Counted from the stretch's first letter, positions 6,625 through 15,895 are shown. The stretch is DNA of 64,000 bases from JAXDLW01 sp050998755 (GCA_050998755.1 JBPCPW010000085.1:1-64000), one strand, 5' to 3'. Program-made: numbers and translations. Notes: generated by a model not told the origin, from the letters alone.

Positions 6625-7511
6625 TCTTGAGGGAACATGCGGGTCCATGCGGCGCCGCCCACCAGGCCCGCGTCGTCACCCAGTGCCGCGTGCTCGATCC
6701 TTACGCCGGGGAGCCCGGGCGGAGGGTGTTCCGCCAGCCAGGAGCGGAGTGCCTCCAGCAGGCCCCGCGCGTTGAGCCCGACGCCCCCCCCGATCACGAT
6801 CACCTCGGGGCTGAACCACATCGCCAGGTTGAAAACCGCGGCGCAGATGACCGGCAGCGCCTCCGCCCAGATTTCCACGGCGCGCGGGTCACCGTCCTCG
6901 AGCCCTTTGAGGACATCGGCGCCGCTGTCGCCCAGCCCCAGCTCGTGCGCTCGCCGGCCCAGCGCGGTCCCGGAGGCGAAATCCTCCATCGACCAGCGGC
7001 CCCCGTTCTCCAGCGCCGCCACGTCGACGATGGTGTGGCCTGGCTCGGGCATTGAGCGCGTGCCATGCACCACGCGACCGTGCTGGACGACCCCCGCGCC
7101 AATGCCTGTGGAGATCGTGAGATAGACAACGTCCATCGAGTCCCGAGCCGCCCCGAAAACGGCCTCGCCGGCGGCTGCCAGCTCCGCATCGTTGCAGACA
7201 TGCACCCGAAGCCCGGTGCGCTCTGAGAGGTTGGCCCGGGAGAGGTCCTTGAGCCATCCCTGGGGTAGATGCGGCGCGTACTCCAGCACCCCAGCCCTGT
7301 AGTTCACCCGTCCGGGCACGCCGACCACCGCCTCTTCGACCGGGCTGGTCGCGGCAACCGACCGCACCAGCTCGACCAGCGCATCCGGGTGGGGGTCGCC
7401 GGCCGGGGTGTCGATTCGCCTCCGTTCGCGGATCTCGCCACCGGGTCCGATCACCGCGGCCCGAAGGTGGGTGCCGCCAAGGTCGATGGAGATGACGTTG
7501 TCGGACCTCAA
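6612..7511 (-). CDS. ROK-family sugar kinase or regulator without the zinc motif
   Basis: 299 aa. The N-terminal ISIDLGGTHLRAAVI is the ASKHA phosphate-1 loop. GVPGRVNYRAGVLEYAPHLP, VCNDAELAAAGE (catalytic Asp in ND), STGIGAGVV and VIGGGVG (adenosine loop) complete an ATP-dependent hexokinase/ROK fold. There is no N-terminal HTH, so it is a kinase-type rather than repressor-type ROK. The usual CxCGxxGCxE zinc loop after the GH motif is missing; the segment reads GHTIVDVAALENGGRW. The TTG start overlaps the TGA of the HAD gene, so translation is coupled. The substrate is probably a hexose or amino sugar. Confidence 0.85.
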   Translation of the reverse strand: MRSDNVISIDLGGTHLRAAVIGPGGEIRERRRIDTPAGDPHPDALVELVRSVAATSPVEEAVVGVPGRVNYRAGVLEYAPHLPQGWLKDLSRANLSERTGLRVHVCNDAELAAAGEAVFGAARDSMDVVYLTISTGIGAGVVQHGRVVHGTRSMPEPGHTIVDVAALENGGRWSMEDFASGTALGRRAHELGLGDSGADVLKGLEDGDPRAVEIWAEALPVICAAVFNLAMWFSPEVIVIGGGVGLNARGLLEALRSWLAEHPPPGLPGVRIEHAALGDDAGLVGGAAWTRMFPQDPAD

Positions 7512-8185
7512 CCGGTCCCCCTGCCCCTGAAGTCGTGCTCGCCAAGTTGAAGCACATCGGCGATGCCGCCCACGGTTATGTCCGGCGGCGCGCCCTCGGG
7601 CTCCGCCGCTACGTCGCCGGTCGCGTATTTTCCCTGGCGCACGTGGATGGTGGTCAGGCGTTCCCTGAGCACCGCCTTGATGCGCCCGAGAATGCCCGCC
7701 TTGTCGTCGATCAGCACGTAATGATCGGCGGGATAGAGGCTGAGGACCTCCTCGAGGTGCTGCTCCTTGTGGGCGTAGACCAAGACGTTGCTGTCCACCG
7801 CGTCAGCCACACCGATGCGCCCGATCTTGGCCGGTTGGAACACGGGGTCACCGTCGGAGAGGACCACCACCGTGCCAAAGGCCTTGAGGTGCTGAACGAC
7901 CTTCATCGCCTCGGGGTACAGGTCATCCTCGAACGGGTAGCCCAGGAGCATCGCCGAGAGTTGAGGGAAGGTGCGCAGGTCGGCCCGGACGCTGCGGAAG
8001 CGGCCCAGGGTCAGTGGCACATCGACGTAATCGAGCTCCCGGCGCACGACCTCATAGAGGTTCCAGAACTGTTCACTGCCCTCCTCCCCGGCCAGGCGGC
8101 GAATCTCCGATTCCATGCCCGCCTTCACCCTGTCGTTATCCAGCAGGGTGTTGTCGATGTCGATCAGAAAGACGAGGGGGGCCAC
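7508..8185 (-). CDS. HAD-family hydrolase
   Basis: 225 aa from the GTG at 8185, chosen because it places the catalytic motif near the N-terminus. FLIDIDNTLLDND (about residues 6-18) is HAD motif I, with the nucleophile Asp and acid/base Asp. VVLSDGDPVF is motif II, a conserved Lys in the AHKEQHLEE region is motif III, and YVLIDDKAGIL is motif IV. A helical cap lies between motifs I and II. Likely a small-molecule phosphatase. It is upstream of and translationally coupled to the ROK kinase and 34 bases downstream of a histidine kinase, forming a four-gene minus-strand run. Confidence 0.85.
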   Translation of the reverse strand: MAPLVFLIDIDNTLLDNDRVKAGMESEIRRLAGEEGSEQFWNLYEVVRRELDYVDVPLTLGRFRSVRADLRTFPQLSAMLLGYPFEDDLYPEAMKVVQHLKAFGTVVVLSDGDPVFQPAKIGRIGVADAVDSNVLVYAHKEQHLEEVLSLYPADHYVLIDDKAGILGRIKAVLRERLTTIHVRQGKYATGDVAAEPEGAPPDITVGGIADVLQLGEHDFRGRGTG

Positions 8186-8219
8186 AGAGACAAGTTTGCC
8201 GGATAGTCGCCGCCGCCGG

Positions 8220-8906
8220 TCAGCCCTTGGCTGCCGGCAGGAGGAGGGTGATGCTCGTGCCCTCGCCCTCCTGGGACGCGACGTCAAGCCGGCCGCCCGC
8301 GCGGTCGACGACCCCGCCGACGATGAACATGCCGAGGCCATTGCCGATCGTCTTGGGCTTGGTCGAGAAGAACGGGTCGTACATCTGACCCAGCACCTCC
8401 GGGCTCATACCCCGCCCGTGGTCGACAACCCTGATCGCCACCTCGTCGCCCACTGTGAAGGTGTCAATCTCGAGCGTGCCGCCGTCGGGCATCGCCTCGC
8501 AGGCGTTTTCGACCATCGTAGACAGCGCCAGCTGCAGCTGCTGGGCGTCTGCCCTGACGGTGGCCAGGCCCTCGGCCAGGCCGACCCGGACCTCGACCCG
8601 GTCGCCAACGCCCAGTCGCACCTGCTCTTCTGCCTCACGGACCACCTGCGAGAGGTTCAAGAGCTCCGGCGACCACTCGACCAGCTGCCCCACCTGGCGC
8701 AGGCGCCTGGAGAACGCGGCCCCCTTCCTGGCGGCACTGCGCACCTCCTGGATGTCAGACAGCGTCTGGGGCCGGTCGGCGACGTCCTGGGCGACGAACT
8801 CGGCATAACCGTCCACGGCCGCCAGCAGGTTGTTGAGGTCGTGGGCGATCCGGCCGCACACCACGCTGACCAGGCTCAGCGCCTCGAGGTTGGCACGTGC
8901 GGCCAC
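8220..8906 (-). CDS. Cytoplasmic histidine kinase
   Basis: 228 aa. The dimerisation/phosphoacceptor helix carries RIAHDLNNLL (His about residue 21). The ATP domain shows the N box (MVENACEAMPDGG), G1 (VDHGRGM), F box (DPFFSTK) and G2 (GNGLGMFIVGG). There is no sensor or membrane region, so it probably works with a separate input. Its GTG start overlaps the TAG of the HD-GYP response regulator by one base, which argues that the two form a cognate pair. The HDLNN H box is typical of NtrB-like kinases. Confidence 0.9.
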   Translation of the reverse strand: MAARANLEALSLVSVVCGRIAHDLNNLLAAVDGYAEFVAQDVADRPQTLSDIQEVRSAARKGAAFSRRLRQVGQLVEWSPELLNLSQVVREAEEQVRLGVGDRVEVRVGLAEGLATVRADAQQLQLALSTMVENACEAMPDGGTLEIDTFTVGDEVAIRVVDHGRGMSPEVLGQMYDPFFSTKPKTIGNGLGMFIVGGVVDRAGGRLDVASQEGEGTSITLLLPAAKG

Positions 8907-10030
8907 TAACGATCCTGAAGGGCCGGGACGGCGCCCTCCCGCTCGACGTCGTGCTCTGCCGCCTCGAGCTCCGCCAGTGGAAGCTGGTCGACGATCTCCA
9001 TGAACGCGCCGACCACGACGGGGTCGAAGTGCGACCCGGTCCCCGCGGTGATCTCGGTCACCGCATCCTCCTTGCTCCAGGCGCGCTTGTAGGGGCGCTC
9101 GTGGGTCAGGCTGTCGTACACGTCGGCGATCGCCACGATGCGGGCCGATAGCGGTATGTCCTCACCGGCAATGCCCGGGGAGTACCCGGTGCCGTCCCAA
9201 TGCTCGTGGTGAAAGAGGGCGATCTCCTCCGCGAACTGGAGCAGTTTGTTGCTGCTGCCGCCGAGGATCTTGGCCCCGATAACGGTGTGGGTCTTCATCA
9301 GCGAGAACTCTTCCGGTGTCAGCCGGCCGCCCTTGAGCAGGATCTGGTCGGGCACGCCGATCTTGCCGACGTCATGGAGGGGCGCCGCTCGTTCCATCAG
9401 CTCTACCTCTTCACGACCCAACCCGAGCGCCCGCGAGATCAGGGCTGAGACGCGGCCGACGCGCCGGGTGTGTTGCCCGGTGGTGTCATCACGGTACTCC
9501 GCGGCCACCGCGAGGCGCTCGAGGATCTCGAGGCGGGCCTCCTCCAGGTCCGCGGTCCGCTGGCTCACCATGATCTCGAGGTTGTCGTTGTTATTGCGCA
9601 ACTCTCGATACACGAAGCGGGTCTCCAGCAGGTTGCGGATGCGCAGCTCGACCTCACCGCGGTCGAACGGCTTGTTGACGAAGTCCTTGGCGCCGATGGT
9701 CAGGGCCCGGGCGCGACTTTCGGGGGACACGTCGGTGGTCAACACCAGGATCGGCAGGTACTCCTCGCGCTGCACCAGCCCGCGGATCAACGACATCACC
9801 TCAAAGCCGTCCAGGTGGGGCATGACCAGGTCCAGGAGGACGAGGTCGGGCTTCTGGTCGACGAAGGTCGCCAGGGCTTCGCGGGGGTCGGAGACGGTCC
9901 GGATGTGCTGGTACCCTGCCCGCCGACACATCCTCTCGAGAATTTGCAGGTTTGACTCCTGGTCATCGACGACCAGGATCCGCGCTTCTTCGAGCGGCCA
10001 GTCAGGCATCGGCCCGGGCTTACCGATCAT
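8906..10030 (-). CDS. Response regulator with HD-GYP domain (RpfG-like c-di-GMP phosphodiesterase)
   Basis: 374 aa. Residues about 15-135 form a receiver domain (ILVVDDQESN, phosphoacceptor in LVLLDLVMPHLDG, Lys in DFVNKPFDRGE). A coiled-coil linker follows, then an HD-GYP domain at about 175-350: TGQHTRRVG, HDVGKIGVPD, HHEHWDGTGYSPG and the ARIVAIADVYDSLT helix. HD-GYP proteins hydrolyse cyclic-di-GMP. The GYP loop is GYSPG, a slight variant, but the metal-binding His and Asp are kept. It is first in a run with the histidine kinase, HAD and ROK genes, and divergent from a second two-component cluster. Confidence 0.92.
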   Translation of the reverse strand: MIGKPGPMPDWPLEEARILVVDDQESNLQILERMCRRAGYQHIRTVSDPREALATFVDQKPDLVLLDLVMPHLDGFEVMSLIRGLVQREEYLPILVLTTDVSPESRARALTIGAKDFVNKPFDRGEVELRIRNLLETRFVYRELRNNNDNLEIMVSQRTADLEEARLEILERLAVAAEYRDDTTGQHTRRVGRVSALISRALGLGREEVELMERAAPLHDVGKIGVPDQILLKGGRLTPEEFSLMKTHTVIGAKILGGSSNKLLQFAEEIALFHHEHWDGTGYSPGIAGEDIPLSARIVAIADVYDSLTHERPYKRAWSKEDAVTEITAGTGSHFDPVVVGAFMEIVDQLPLAELEAAEHDVEREGAVPALQDR

Positions 10031-10206
10031 CGAAGGTCGATGTCTTGCCAGTCGCGCATCAGTCAGGTCCCAATTTAGCGAGCACGGCTTCAGAAGTGTG
10101 GCGTTGTGTCAGAATCCCGACGTCCGATCAATGCAATTCGCGAGCCATATGCCAGGTGCTCGGCTGAAGGGACCTGAGTATCGCATCGAACCCCGCGGCA
10201 ACGGCG

Positions 10207-12375
10207 GTGACTGAGGAAGTATCCGCGGCCCCCGACGATCGGCACGTCGGCATGGCGACCACGCTCAAGGCCATCGCGCTGGCGCGTTGGTGCTTTGCGA
10301 TCGCCTCGCTCCTGGCCACGCTGGTGACCAACCCCAGCCCCCAGGCGGCGGGTCTGGTGGTGACAGTCGCCCTGCTCGCCGGCAACGTTGCCGTGCTTCG
10401 CGGCCTTCGACCGCCCCGCGGCATTAGGGATGTGCGGCGACTGGCTGCCGCTTCAGTCCTCCTCGACCTCACGGTGGCCGTGGTCTGGGTGATCCTGGAC
10501 ACCGGCAGCGGCCATGGCCAGATGTACCTCGCCCTGGCACTTGTCGGGGTGGAGGTCGCGGCGCTCTTCAGCCAGGTCGCCACGCTGTCGCTTTTGGTCG
10601 CCATCATGGCCATCCTCGGGGGGGCCGACGTCATCGGCGTCGCCCTGTTCGGCCGGCCCGAGGACTTCGCCACCACCACGCTGCGCGTTGCGATGCTGTG
10701 GTCCATCGTGCTCCTCGCGATGGTCCTACTGTCGGGGACGCGGAATCGCCGCGGAGGCGCGCCCGTCCAGGCAAGCACCGAGTTGGAGATCAGCGAGCGG
10801 CGCTTCCAAGAGGTGCTTGACGGCGCACCGAACGCGATCATCGCCGCCGATGACGACGGCCAGGTGCTGATGGTCAACGCCGCCGCGCTGCGGCTCTTCG
10901 ACCACACTCGCCGCGAGATCACCGGTAGGCCGGCGGCTTCGTTGGTTCCCGGGCTCTACGAGGACCTCCCGCACGGGTCGGGCGCCCGCTACCTCACCAA
11001 GGAGATCAGCGCCGCCGGCCGGGACAAAAAGTGGGATGGGGTGCGTCGCGACGGCACCCGGTTCCCTGCCGAGGTCAGCTATAGCACCCTGCAGCTGGGC
11101 CAGCGGGTGCTGGTTGCGGCATCCGTGAGGGATATCACCGACCGCATCAAGGCCGAGCAGGAAAGAGATGCCTACAAGGCGCTGCTGGAGGAGGCCCAGC
11201 GGCTGGAGAGCCTGGGGCGGCTGGCCGGTGGTATCGCGCACGACTTCAACAACATGCTCAACGTCATCCTCAACTACACCGATTTCGTGGAGGAGGCCAC
11301 CAACAGCGATCCCACCATCAAGTCTGACCTGGGCGAGATCCGCTCGGCCGGCAAGCGCGCGGCGCGGCTGACACAGCAGTTGCTGCGGCTGGCTGGACGC
11401 GAGGCCCTGCGTCCCGAACCGATGGACCTGCGCGAGGAGATAAGCACGATGGAGGGCCGCCTGCGCAGCATGTTGCCGCCCACCGGCCAGCTGCAGGTCG
11501 TCATCCCTGAAAGCGTCTCGTTGGTTCTCGGCGACCCCACCATGCTCAACGAGGTGCTGGGGATCCTGGTCGACAACTCGGTGCAGGCGATGCCCTCAGG
11601 CGGCGAGATCATCATTGAGGCGGCGGACATGGTGGTGACCCCGGCGATCGCCGCGCAGCAGCCTGACCTGACCCCCGGCAGGTACGTCGTCATGCGCGTG
11701 TCGGACACCGGTGAGGGCATGGACGACGAGACCAGGTCGCGGGCCCTGGAGCCATTCTTCACGACCCGCGTCGCGCTTGGCGGGGGCCTCGGCTTGCCCA
11801 CCGCCTACGGCCTGGTCCGGCAGTCGGGCGGCACCCTGTTGATCGAGTCCACCCTGGGCAGGGGCACCACAGTCGAGGTCTACCTGCCCGCGGCCAGCGA
11901 GGAGGCGGCGATCGCCACATCCGCGAGCGCGCCGCTCAACCCCCAGGCGCAGCGCAACAAGGCGCCGGCGCGGGCGGTGGAGATGATCCTCCTGCTGGAC
12001 CACGACGACGCCGTGCGGACGCGAAACGCGGACATCCTTATCCGTAATAACTTCGAGGTGGTGGAGGCACGTGACGGCGCCGACGCCCTCCGCCTGGCGG
12101 TGGAGGAGCGCGAGCGCCTCAAGCTGGTCATGATTGACAGGGTCATGGGTTCGATGTTGGACAGCGGGCTACCGGACATGCTGAGGTCGCTGCTCCCGGA
12201 CGCCAAGATGATCCTGATGTCCACCTTCTCCCGTTCGATACTGTCCTCGCAGGGGCTGGACGATCCCACCCTCCCCTTCATGAGCAAGGACGTCTCCGAG
12301 GCGGAACTGCTCGAAAAGGTGCGCGAGGTCATCGGCGGGGCAGCTTCCAGGCCCAAGGTCCCGCAGGGTAGGTAG
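10207..12375 (+). CDS. Membrane hybrid histidine kinase (PAS, HisKA, HATPase, receiver)
   Basis: 722 aa. Five to six hydrophobic helices fill residues about 20-180. A PAS domain follows (RRFQEVLDGAPNAIIAADDD, about 198-315), then a coiled coil and the H box AGGIAHDFNNMLN. ATPase motifs are ILVDNSVQAMPSGG, VSDTGEGMDDE, EPFFTTR and GGGLGLPTAYGLV. The C-terminal receiver-like domain starts with ILLLDHDD and has a possible acceptor in MIDRVMG; the usual Lys is SKDVS. GTG at 10207 is used; an ATG at 10252 would still retain all domains. Heads a plus-strand cluster with a response regulator nine bases downstream. Confidence 0.9.
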   Translation: MTEEVSAAPDDRHVGMATTLKAIALARWCFAIASLLATLVTNPSPQAAGLVVTVALLAGNVAVLRGLRPPRGIRDVRRLAAASVLLDLTVAVVWVILDTGSGHGQMYLALALVGVEVAALFSQVATLSLLVAIMAILGGADVIGVALFGRPEDFATTTLRVAMLWSIVLLAMVLLSGTRNRRGGAPVQASTELEISERRFQEVLDGAPNAIIAADDDGQVLMVNAAALRLFDHTRREITGRPAASLVPGLYEDLPHGSGARYLTKEISAAGRDKKWDGVRRDGTRFPAEVSYSTLQLGQRVLVAASVRDITDRIKAEQERDAYKALLEEAQRLESLGRLAGGIAHDFNNMLNVILNYTDFVEEATNSDPTIKSDLGEIRSAGKRAARLTQQLLRLAGREALRPEPMDLREEISTMEGRLRSMLPPTGQLQVVIPESVSLVLGDPTMLNEVLGILVDNSVQAMPSGGEIIIEAADMVVTPAIAAQQPDLTPGRYVVMRVSDTGEGMDDETRSRALEPFFTTRVALGGGLGLPTAYGLVRQSGGTLLIESTLGRGTTVEVYLPAASEEAAIATSASAPLNPQAQRNKAPARAVEMILLLDHDDAVRTRNADILIRNNFEVVEARDGADALRLAVEERERLKLVMIDRVMGSMLDSGLPDMLRSLLPDAKMILMSTFSRSILSSQGLDDPTLPFMSKDVSEAELLEKVREVIGGAASRPKVPQGR

Positions 12376-12383
12376 AAGCAACG

Positions 12384-13085
12384 ATGGCCGAGAACAACGA
12401 ACAACCGGGTGACCAGGCTTCGGCCCAGTTGACCCTGGAAGCCGCCAACCAGGCCCTCGCCGCCGCCAAAGCCGCCGTCCTTGCGGCCCAGCGGGCGTTG
12501 GCCATGAGCCAGCCCGAGACAACGACATCGCTATCCGCCGCCGGCGCGGAGATCCTGGTGGACGCGGCCCGCCATGAGACCAAGCTTCGGGAGGCGGAGC
12601 TGAACGATCGGGAGGCCGAGATCGCGGCCCGGGCGGCAGCCATGGCGCAGTACACGCCGATGGAACCGGCCCGCAGCGTCCCGGCCAGGCCGCAGGCCGA
12701 GCTGAACGGCTACACCGTGCTGGTGGTCGACGATGAGGAGCAGGTGCGGGCCTTGACTGTCCGCATCCTCACCCGCTACGGCTACCGCGTGCTGGAAGCC
12801 TCCGGGGTGGAGATCGCGCTGGGAGTGCTGGATGAGCCCACGGCCAACGTCGACCTCGTGCTGAGCGACGTCGCCATGCCCGGGCTTTCCGGGAAGGACC
12901 TTTTCCGGGCCATCTCCCAGTCGCGCCCTGGCCTGCCGGTGGTCTTCATGTCGGGTTACGCGCTCGGCGTGTACGCACCCGATGGCCTCATCGAGGAGGG
13001 GGTGAGGATGCTGCCAAAACCGTTCACCCAGGAGGCCCTTCTCGGCTTCGTCACCGAGGCCCTGGACGGTGCGGCACCGAGATGA
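12384..13085 (+). CDS. Response regulator with N-terminal coiled coil
   Basis: 233 aa. The first 100 residues are Ala/Glu-rich heptad-like helix (ANQALAAAKAAVLAAQRALA). The receiver domain occupies about 110-230: TVLVVDDEEQVRAL, acceptor Asp in LVLSDVAMPGLSG, VFMSGY, and Lys in MLPKPFTQEAL. There is no DNA-binding or enzymatic output, so it acts as a single-domain regulator, perhaps oligomerising through the coiled coil. It lies between two histidine kinases with gaps of only 8-11 bases on either side, so it is a likely shared phosphate acceptor. Confidence 0.9.
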   Translation: MAENNEQPGDQASAQLTLEAANQALAAAKAAVLAAQRALAMSQPETTTSLSAAGAEILVDAARHETKLREAELNDREAEIAARAAAMAQYTPMEPARSVPARPQAELNGYTVLVVDDEEQVRALTVRILTRYGYRVLEASGVEIALGVLDEPTANVDLVLSDVAMPGLSGKDLFRAISQSRPGLPVVFMSGYALGVYAPDGLIEEGVRMLPKPFTQEALLGFVTEALDGAAPR

Positions 13086-13096
13086 AGGCCTGATTG

Positions 13097-14239
13097 GTGG
13101 TCGAGGAGGCGCTCGGCGATGCCCATTACCGGCGCCTGGTCCAGGGGATGCGCGACTGCGCCATCTTCAGTCTCGACGGCGTCGGCCGAATCAGCACCTG
13201 GAACCTCGGCGCTGAGCTGATCCACGGACACCCCGCGGCGGACATCCTCGGCAGCGAGTTCGGACGGCTCTTCACCGACGCCGATGCCCGGGTTGGCAAC
13301 CCTGACCGGGTCCTGGGGAGTGTGCGTAACCAGGGGACTTTCTCCGAGGAGTGCTGGATGGTTCGCAGCGACAGCAGCCGTTTCTGGGCCGACATCGTGG
13401 TCACCGCGCTGCATGACGGGGAGAGCTTCTCCGGTTACGGGGTGGTGGTGCGGGACGTGAGCGCGACCAAGGCGACCATCGACAGCATGCAGGAGACCAA
13501 TACCCGCCTCTCCCAGGCGAGCAGGTTGAAGTCGGATTTCCTGGCCAAGATGAGCCACGAAATGCGCACACCGCTGACGGCGATGCTGGGCTTCAGCGAC
13601 GTATTGCTGAAGGGCCTGGACGGGGAGCTCTCGGCGATCCAGCAGGAGGACGTTTCGCGTATCAAGCGCAGCGGCCTGGCCATCCTCGAGCTGATCAACG
13701 ACATCCTCGACCTGGCAAAGATCGAGTCCGGCCGGATGACCCTGAAGCTGGAGACCCACGACCTGACCACACTGACCAACAACGTCGTCTCGGGAATCGG
13801 CAAGCTGGCCGAGGACAAGGGGCTCTATCTGGTGACTGATTTCGCCGATCCTTCCCTGGAGGTGGTCGCCGATGCGAAGCGGGTGAGCCAGGTGCTCATC
13901 AACCTCATCGGCAATGCCATCAAGTTCACCGAACGGGGCGGGATCACCGTTCGCGGGACGCTGGGGCCGGCCGAGGTGCGCGTGGAGGTCCGCGACACCG
14001 GCGTGGGAGTCGCGCCCGAGGAGGTCGGCATGATCTGGGATGAGTTCCGCCAGGGCGACACGGGAGCCATGAGCCACAACGGGACAGGCCTGGGCCTGGC
14101 CATCAGCCGCGGCCTGGTGAACATGCAGGGCGGGTCGATCGGCGTGGAGGCCAACCCCGATGGCGGCAGCTGCTTCTGGTTCACCATGCCCCGCCCCCAG
14201 GGCAACGGCCTGCCGTCCGGCGGTCCCGCCCAGACCTGA
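13097..14239 (+). CDS. PAS-domain histidine kinase
   Basis: 380 aa from GTG 13097, eight bases after a GAAGG; a TTG one codon earlier is possible. An N-terminal PAS domain (CAIFSLDGVGRISTWNLGAE, about residues 20-130) precedes a HisKA helix with FLAKMSHEMRTPLTAML (phospho-His) and a HATPase domain: LINLIGNAIKFTERGG, VRDTGVGVAPEEV, FRQGD and GTGLGLAISRGLV. There are no membrane segments. This is a classical HPK1-type kinase, third gene of the plus-strand two-component cluster and 12 bases before mutM. Confidence 0.92.
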   Translation: MVEEALGDAHYRRLVQGMRDCAIFSLDGVGRISTWNLGAELIHGHPAADILGSEFGRLFTDADARVGNPDRVLGSVRNQGTFSEECWMVRSDSSRFWADIVVTALHDGESFSGYGVVVRDVSATKATIDSMQETNTRLSQASRLKSDFLAKMSHEMRTPLTAMLGFSDVLLKGLDGELSAIQQEDVSRIKRSGLAILELINDILDLAKIESGRMTLKLETHDLTTLTNNVVSGIGKLAEDKGLYLVTDFADPSLEVVADAKRVSQVLINLIGNAIKFTERGGITVRGTLGPAEVRVEVRDTGVGVAPEEVGMIWDEFRQGDTGAMSHNGTGLGLAISRGLVNMQGGSIGVEANPDGGSCFWFTMPRPQGNGLPSGGPAQT

Positions 14240-14251
14240 GAGAAGTCGGGC

Positions 14252-15076
14252 ATGCCTGAATTGCCCGAGCTGGAGGTCCTGCGCGACCACCTGCAGCCAC
14301 TGGTGTTGGGGCGGAAAATCCGGCGTGTGGAGGTCTCACCCAGGTTCGGCTTCCTGCTGCGCACGCCACCGGCGGACCTCGCCGCCAGCCTCGAGGGGCA
14401 GGCCATCAAGCGGATCTGGCGCCGCGGCAAGTTCATGGTCTTCGACGTCGGCGAGCGAGACCTGGTCATCAACCCCATGCTGGGGGGCCGCCTGCAGTGG
14501 GTGCCAGTGGCCGCGGCCGGCATCAAGAAGGGCAGCAAGGCGGTCGGCTCGATGCTCTTCGGGCTCGAATTGGAGGGCGGCGACTGGCTTCGCCTCACCG
14601 ACTTCGCGCGCATGGCGCGCGTCTACCTGGTGGATGACGGCGGCTTTGACAGCGTGCCGGGGTGGGCGGACCTCGGGCCGGAGGCCAATGAAGTCTCGGC
14701 CGAGGAATTCGTCCTCCGTATCCGCCGTCATCCCGGGGAGCTGAAAAACCTGCTGCGCAACCAGGCCTTTATCGCGGGGATCGGCAATGCGTATTCGGAT
14801 GAGATCCTGTGGGAGGCGCGGATGCTCCCACTACGTAAGCGCAGCACGCTCAAACCGGAGGACGTCCTCACCCTGCACGCCGCCACCCGCAGGGTGCTTG
14901 ACGATGCCACGGCGGCAATCCGGGCGCAGCCCGACTACGAATCCCACCGCCAGGACCGCAGCTACATGAAGGTGCACATGCACGGTGGCGAGGGCTGCCC
15001 TCGCTGCGGCCATCGTATCGCAGAGCTCACAGCGCGGGGAGAGATCACGGATTACTGCCGGGGTTGCCAGAAGTAG
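14252..15076 (+). CDS. mutM: Formamidopyrimidine-DNA glycosylase
   Basis: 274 aa. The N-terminus PELPELE supplies the catalytic Pro and Glu of Fpg/Nei enzymes. Also visible are the Lys in RRGKFMVF, the helix-two-turn-helix segment (FIAGIGNAYSDEILW), and a C-terminal zinc finger CPRCG...YCRGCQK. The enzyme excises oxidised purines such as 8-oxoguanine and nicks the abasic site. Length is normal. Its position just downstream of a sensor kinase may reflect cotranscription, not necessarily a functional link. Nei-like specificity cannot be fully excluded by eye, but the PELPE form favours MutM. Confidence 0.92.
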   Translation: MPELPELEVLRDHLQPLVLGRKIRRVEVSPRFGFLLRTPPADLAASLEGQAIKRIWRRGKFMVFDVGERDLVINPMLGGRLQWVPVAAAGIKKGSKAVGSMLFGLELEGGDWLRLTDFARMARVYLVDDGGFDSVPGWADLGPEANEVSAEEFVLRIRRHPGELKNLLRNQAFIAGIGNAYSDEILWEARMLPLRKRSTLKPEDVLTLHAATRRVLDDATAAIRAQPDYESHRQDRSYMKVHMHGGEGCPRCGHRIAELTARGEITDYCRGCQK

Positions 15077-15130
15077 CCATCCGCGCCACGCTGACTGGTT
15101 ACGCTTGGCGTCTACAAACGGAGGACGCAG

Positions 15131-15895
15131 ATGGCTAAGGACCTGTTCCGCCTGGATGACCGGGTGGCGGTGATAACCGGGGGAAGCCGGGGGATCGGCC
15201 GATCGATTGCCGAGGAGTTTGCCCGTCGTGGCGCCAAGGTGGTGATCACCGCGCGCAAGGCCGATGAGCTCGAGGAAACCGCCAAGGCGATCAACGCGGA
15301 GGGGGGCGAGGCCACCGCGATCGCCGCCCACGCAGCCAAAGAGGAGACCATCAACGCCCTCGTCGACCAGGTGCTGGAGAAGTACGGCCGGATCGATATT
15401 CTGGTCAACAACGCGGCCACCAACGTGGCCTTCGCCCAGCTCAGCGACCTGGAGCTGGCGGCCTGGGACAAGACCATCGAGATCAACCTTCGTGGGCCGT
15501 TCATCCTTTCCAAGCTGGTGGTCAACCGCTGGATGAAGGAGCACGGCGGCAACATCATCAACGTGTGCTCCATCGCCGGGTTCCGAGGGGACCCCAACAT
15601 GGGCGCCTACTCCGTCAGCAAGGCCGCGCTGGTGATGCTGACCAAGGTCCAGGCCCGCGAGCTCGGGGCCTACGGCATTCGGGTCAACGGCATCGCGCCC
15701 GCGGTGATCAAGACCAAATTCTCCAAGATCCTCTACGAGACCGAGGAGATCCGAAAGCACGCTGAAAGCACCGCCGCACTGGGTCGGGTGGGCGAATGGA
15801 ACGAGGTCGCCGGGACAGCGGTCTACCTGGCCAGCGACGCCGCCAGTTACGTCACCGGGTCGATCGCGCTGGTGGACGGCGGCACCCTGGCCTGA
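15131..15895 (+). CDS. SDR-family oxidoreductase
   Basis: 254 aa. Classical short-chain dehydrogenase: TGGSRGIGRSIA (cofactor glycine motif), DILVNNAATN, catalytic Ser in VCSIAGFRG, the Tyr/Lys pair in GAYSVSKAAL, and a C-terminal YVTGSIALVDGGT. The residue after the second beta strand is Arg (ITARK), favouring NADP(H). FabG-like in length, but the substrate is unknown; gluconate-5-dehydrogenase-type and acyl reductases share this pattern. A good ribosome site (GGAGG, eight bases before the ATG) is present. Confidence 0.88.
   Translation: MAKDLFRLDDRVAVITGGSRGIGRSIAEEFARRGAKVVITARKADELEETAKAINAEGGEATAIAAHAAKEETINALVDQVLEKYGRIDILVNNAATNVAFAQLSDLELAAWDKTIEINLRGPFILSKLVVNRWMKEHGGNIINVCSIAGFRGDPNMGAYSVSKAALVMLTKVQARELGAYGIRVNGIAPAVIKTKFSKILYETEEIRKHAESTAALGRVGEWNEVAGTAVYLASDAASYVTGSIALVDGGTLA

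Noticed and set aside
10031..10206. Riboswitch or small RNA between the divergent two-component genes
   Set aside because: I could not find a stable conserved fold or a terminator in these 176 bases; it is better seen as an ordinary divergent promoter region.
12956..14290. Minus-strand open frame of 444 aa over the PAS kinase
   Set aside because: It is a shadow of a clear histidine kinase on the plus strand and has a His/Gly-rich composition with no domain.
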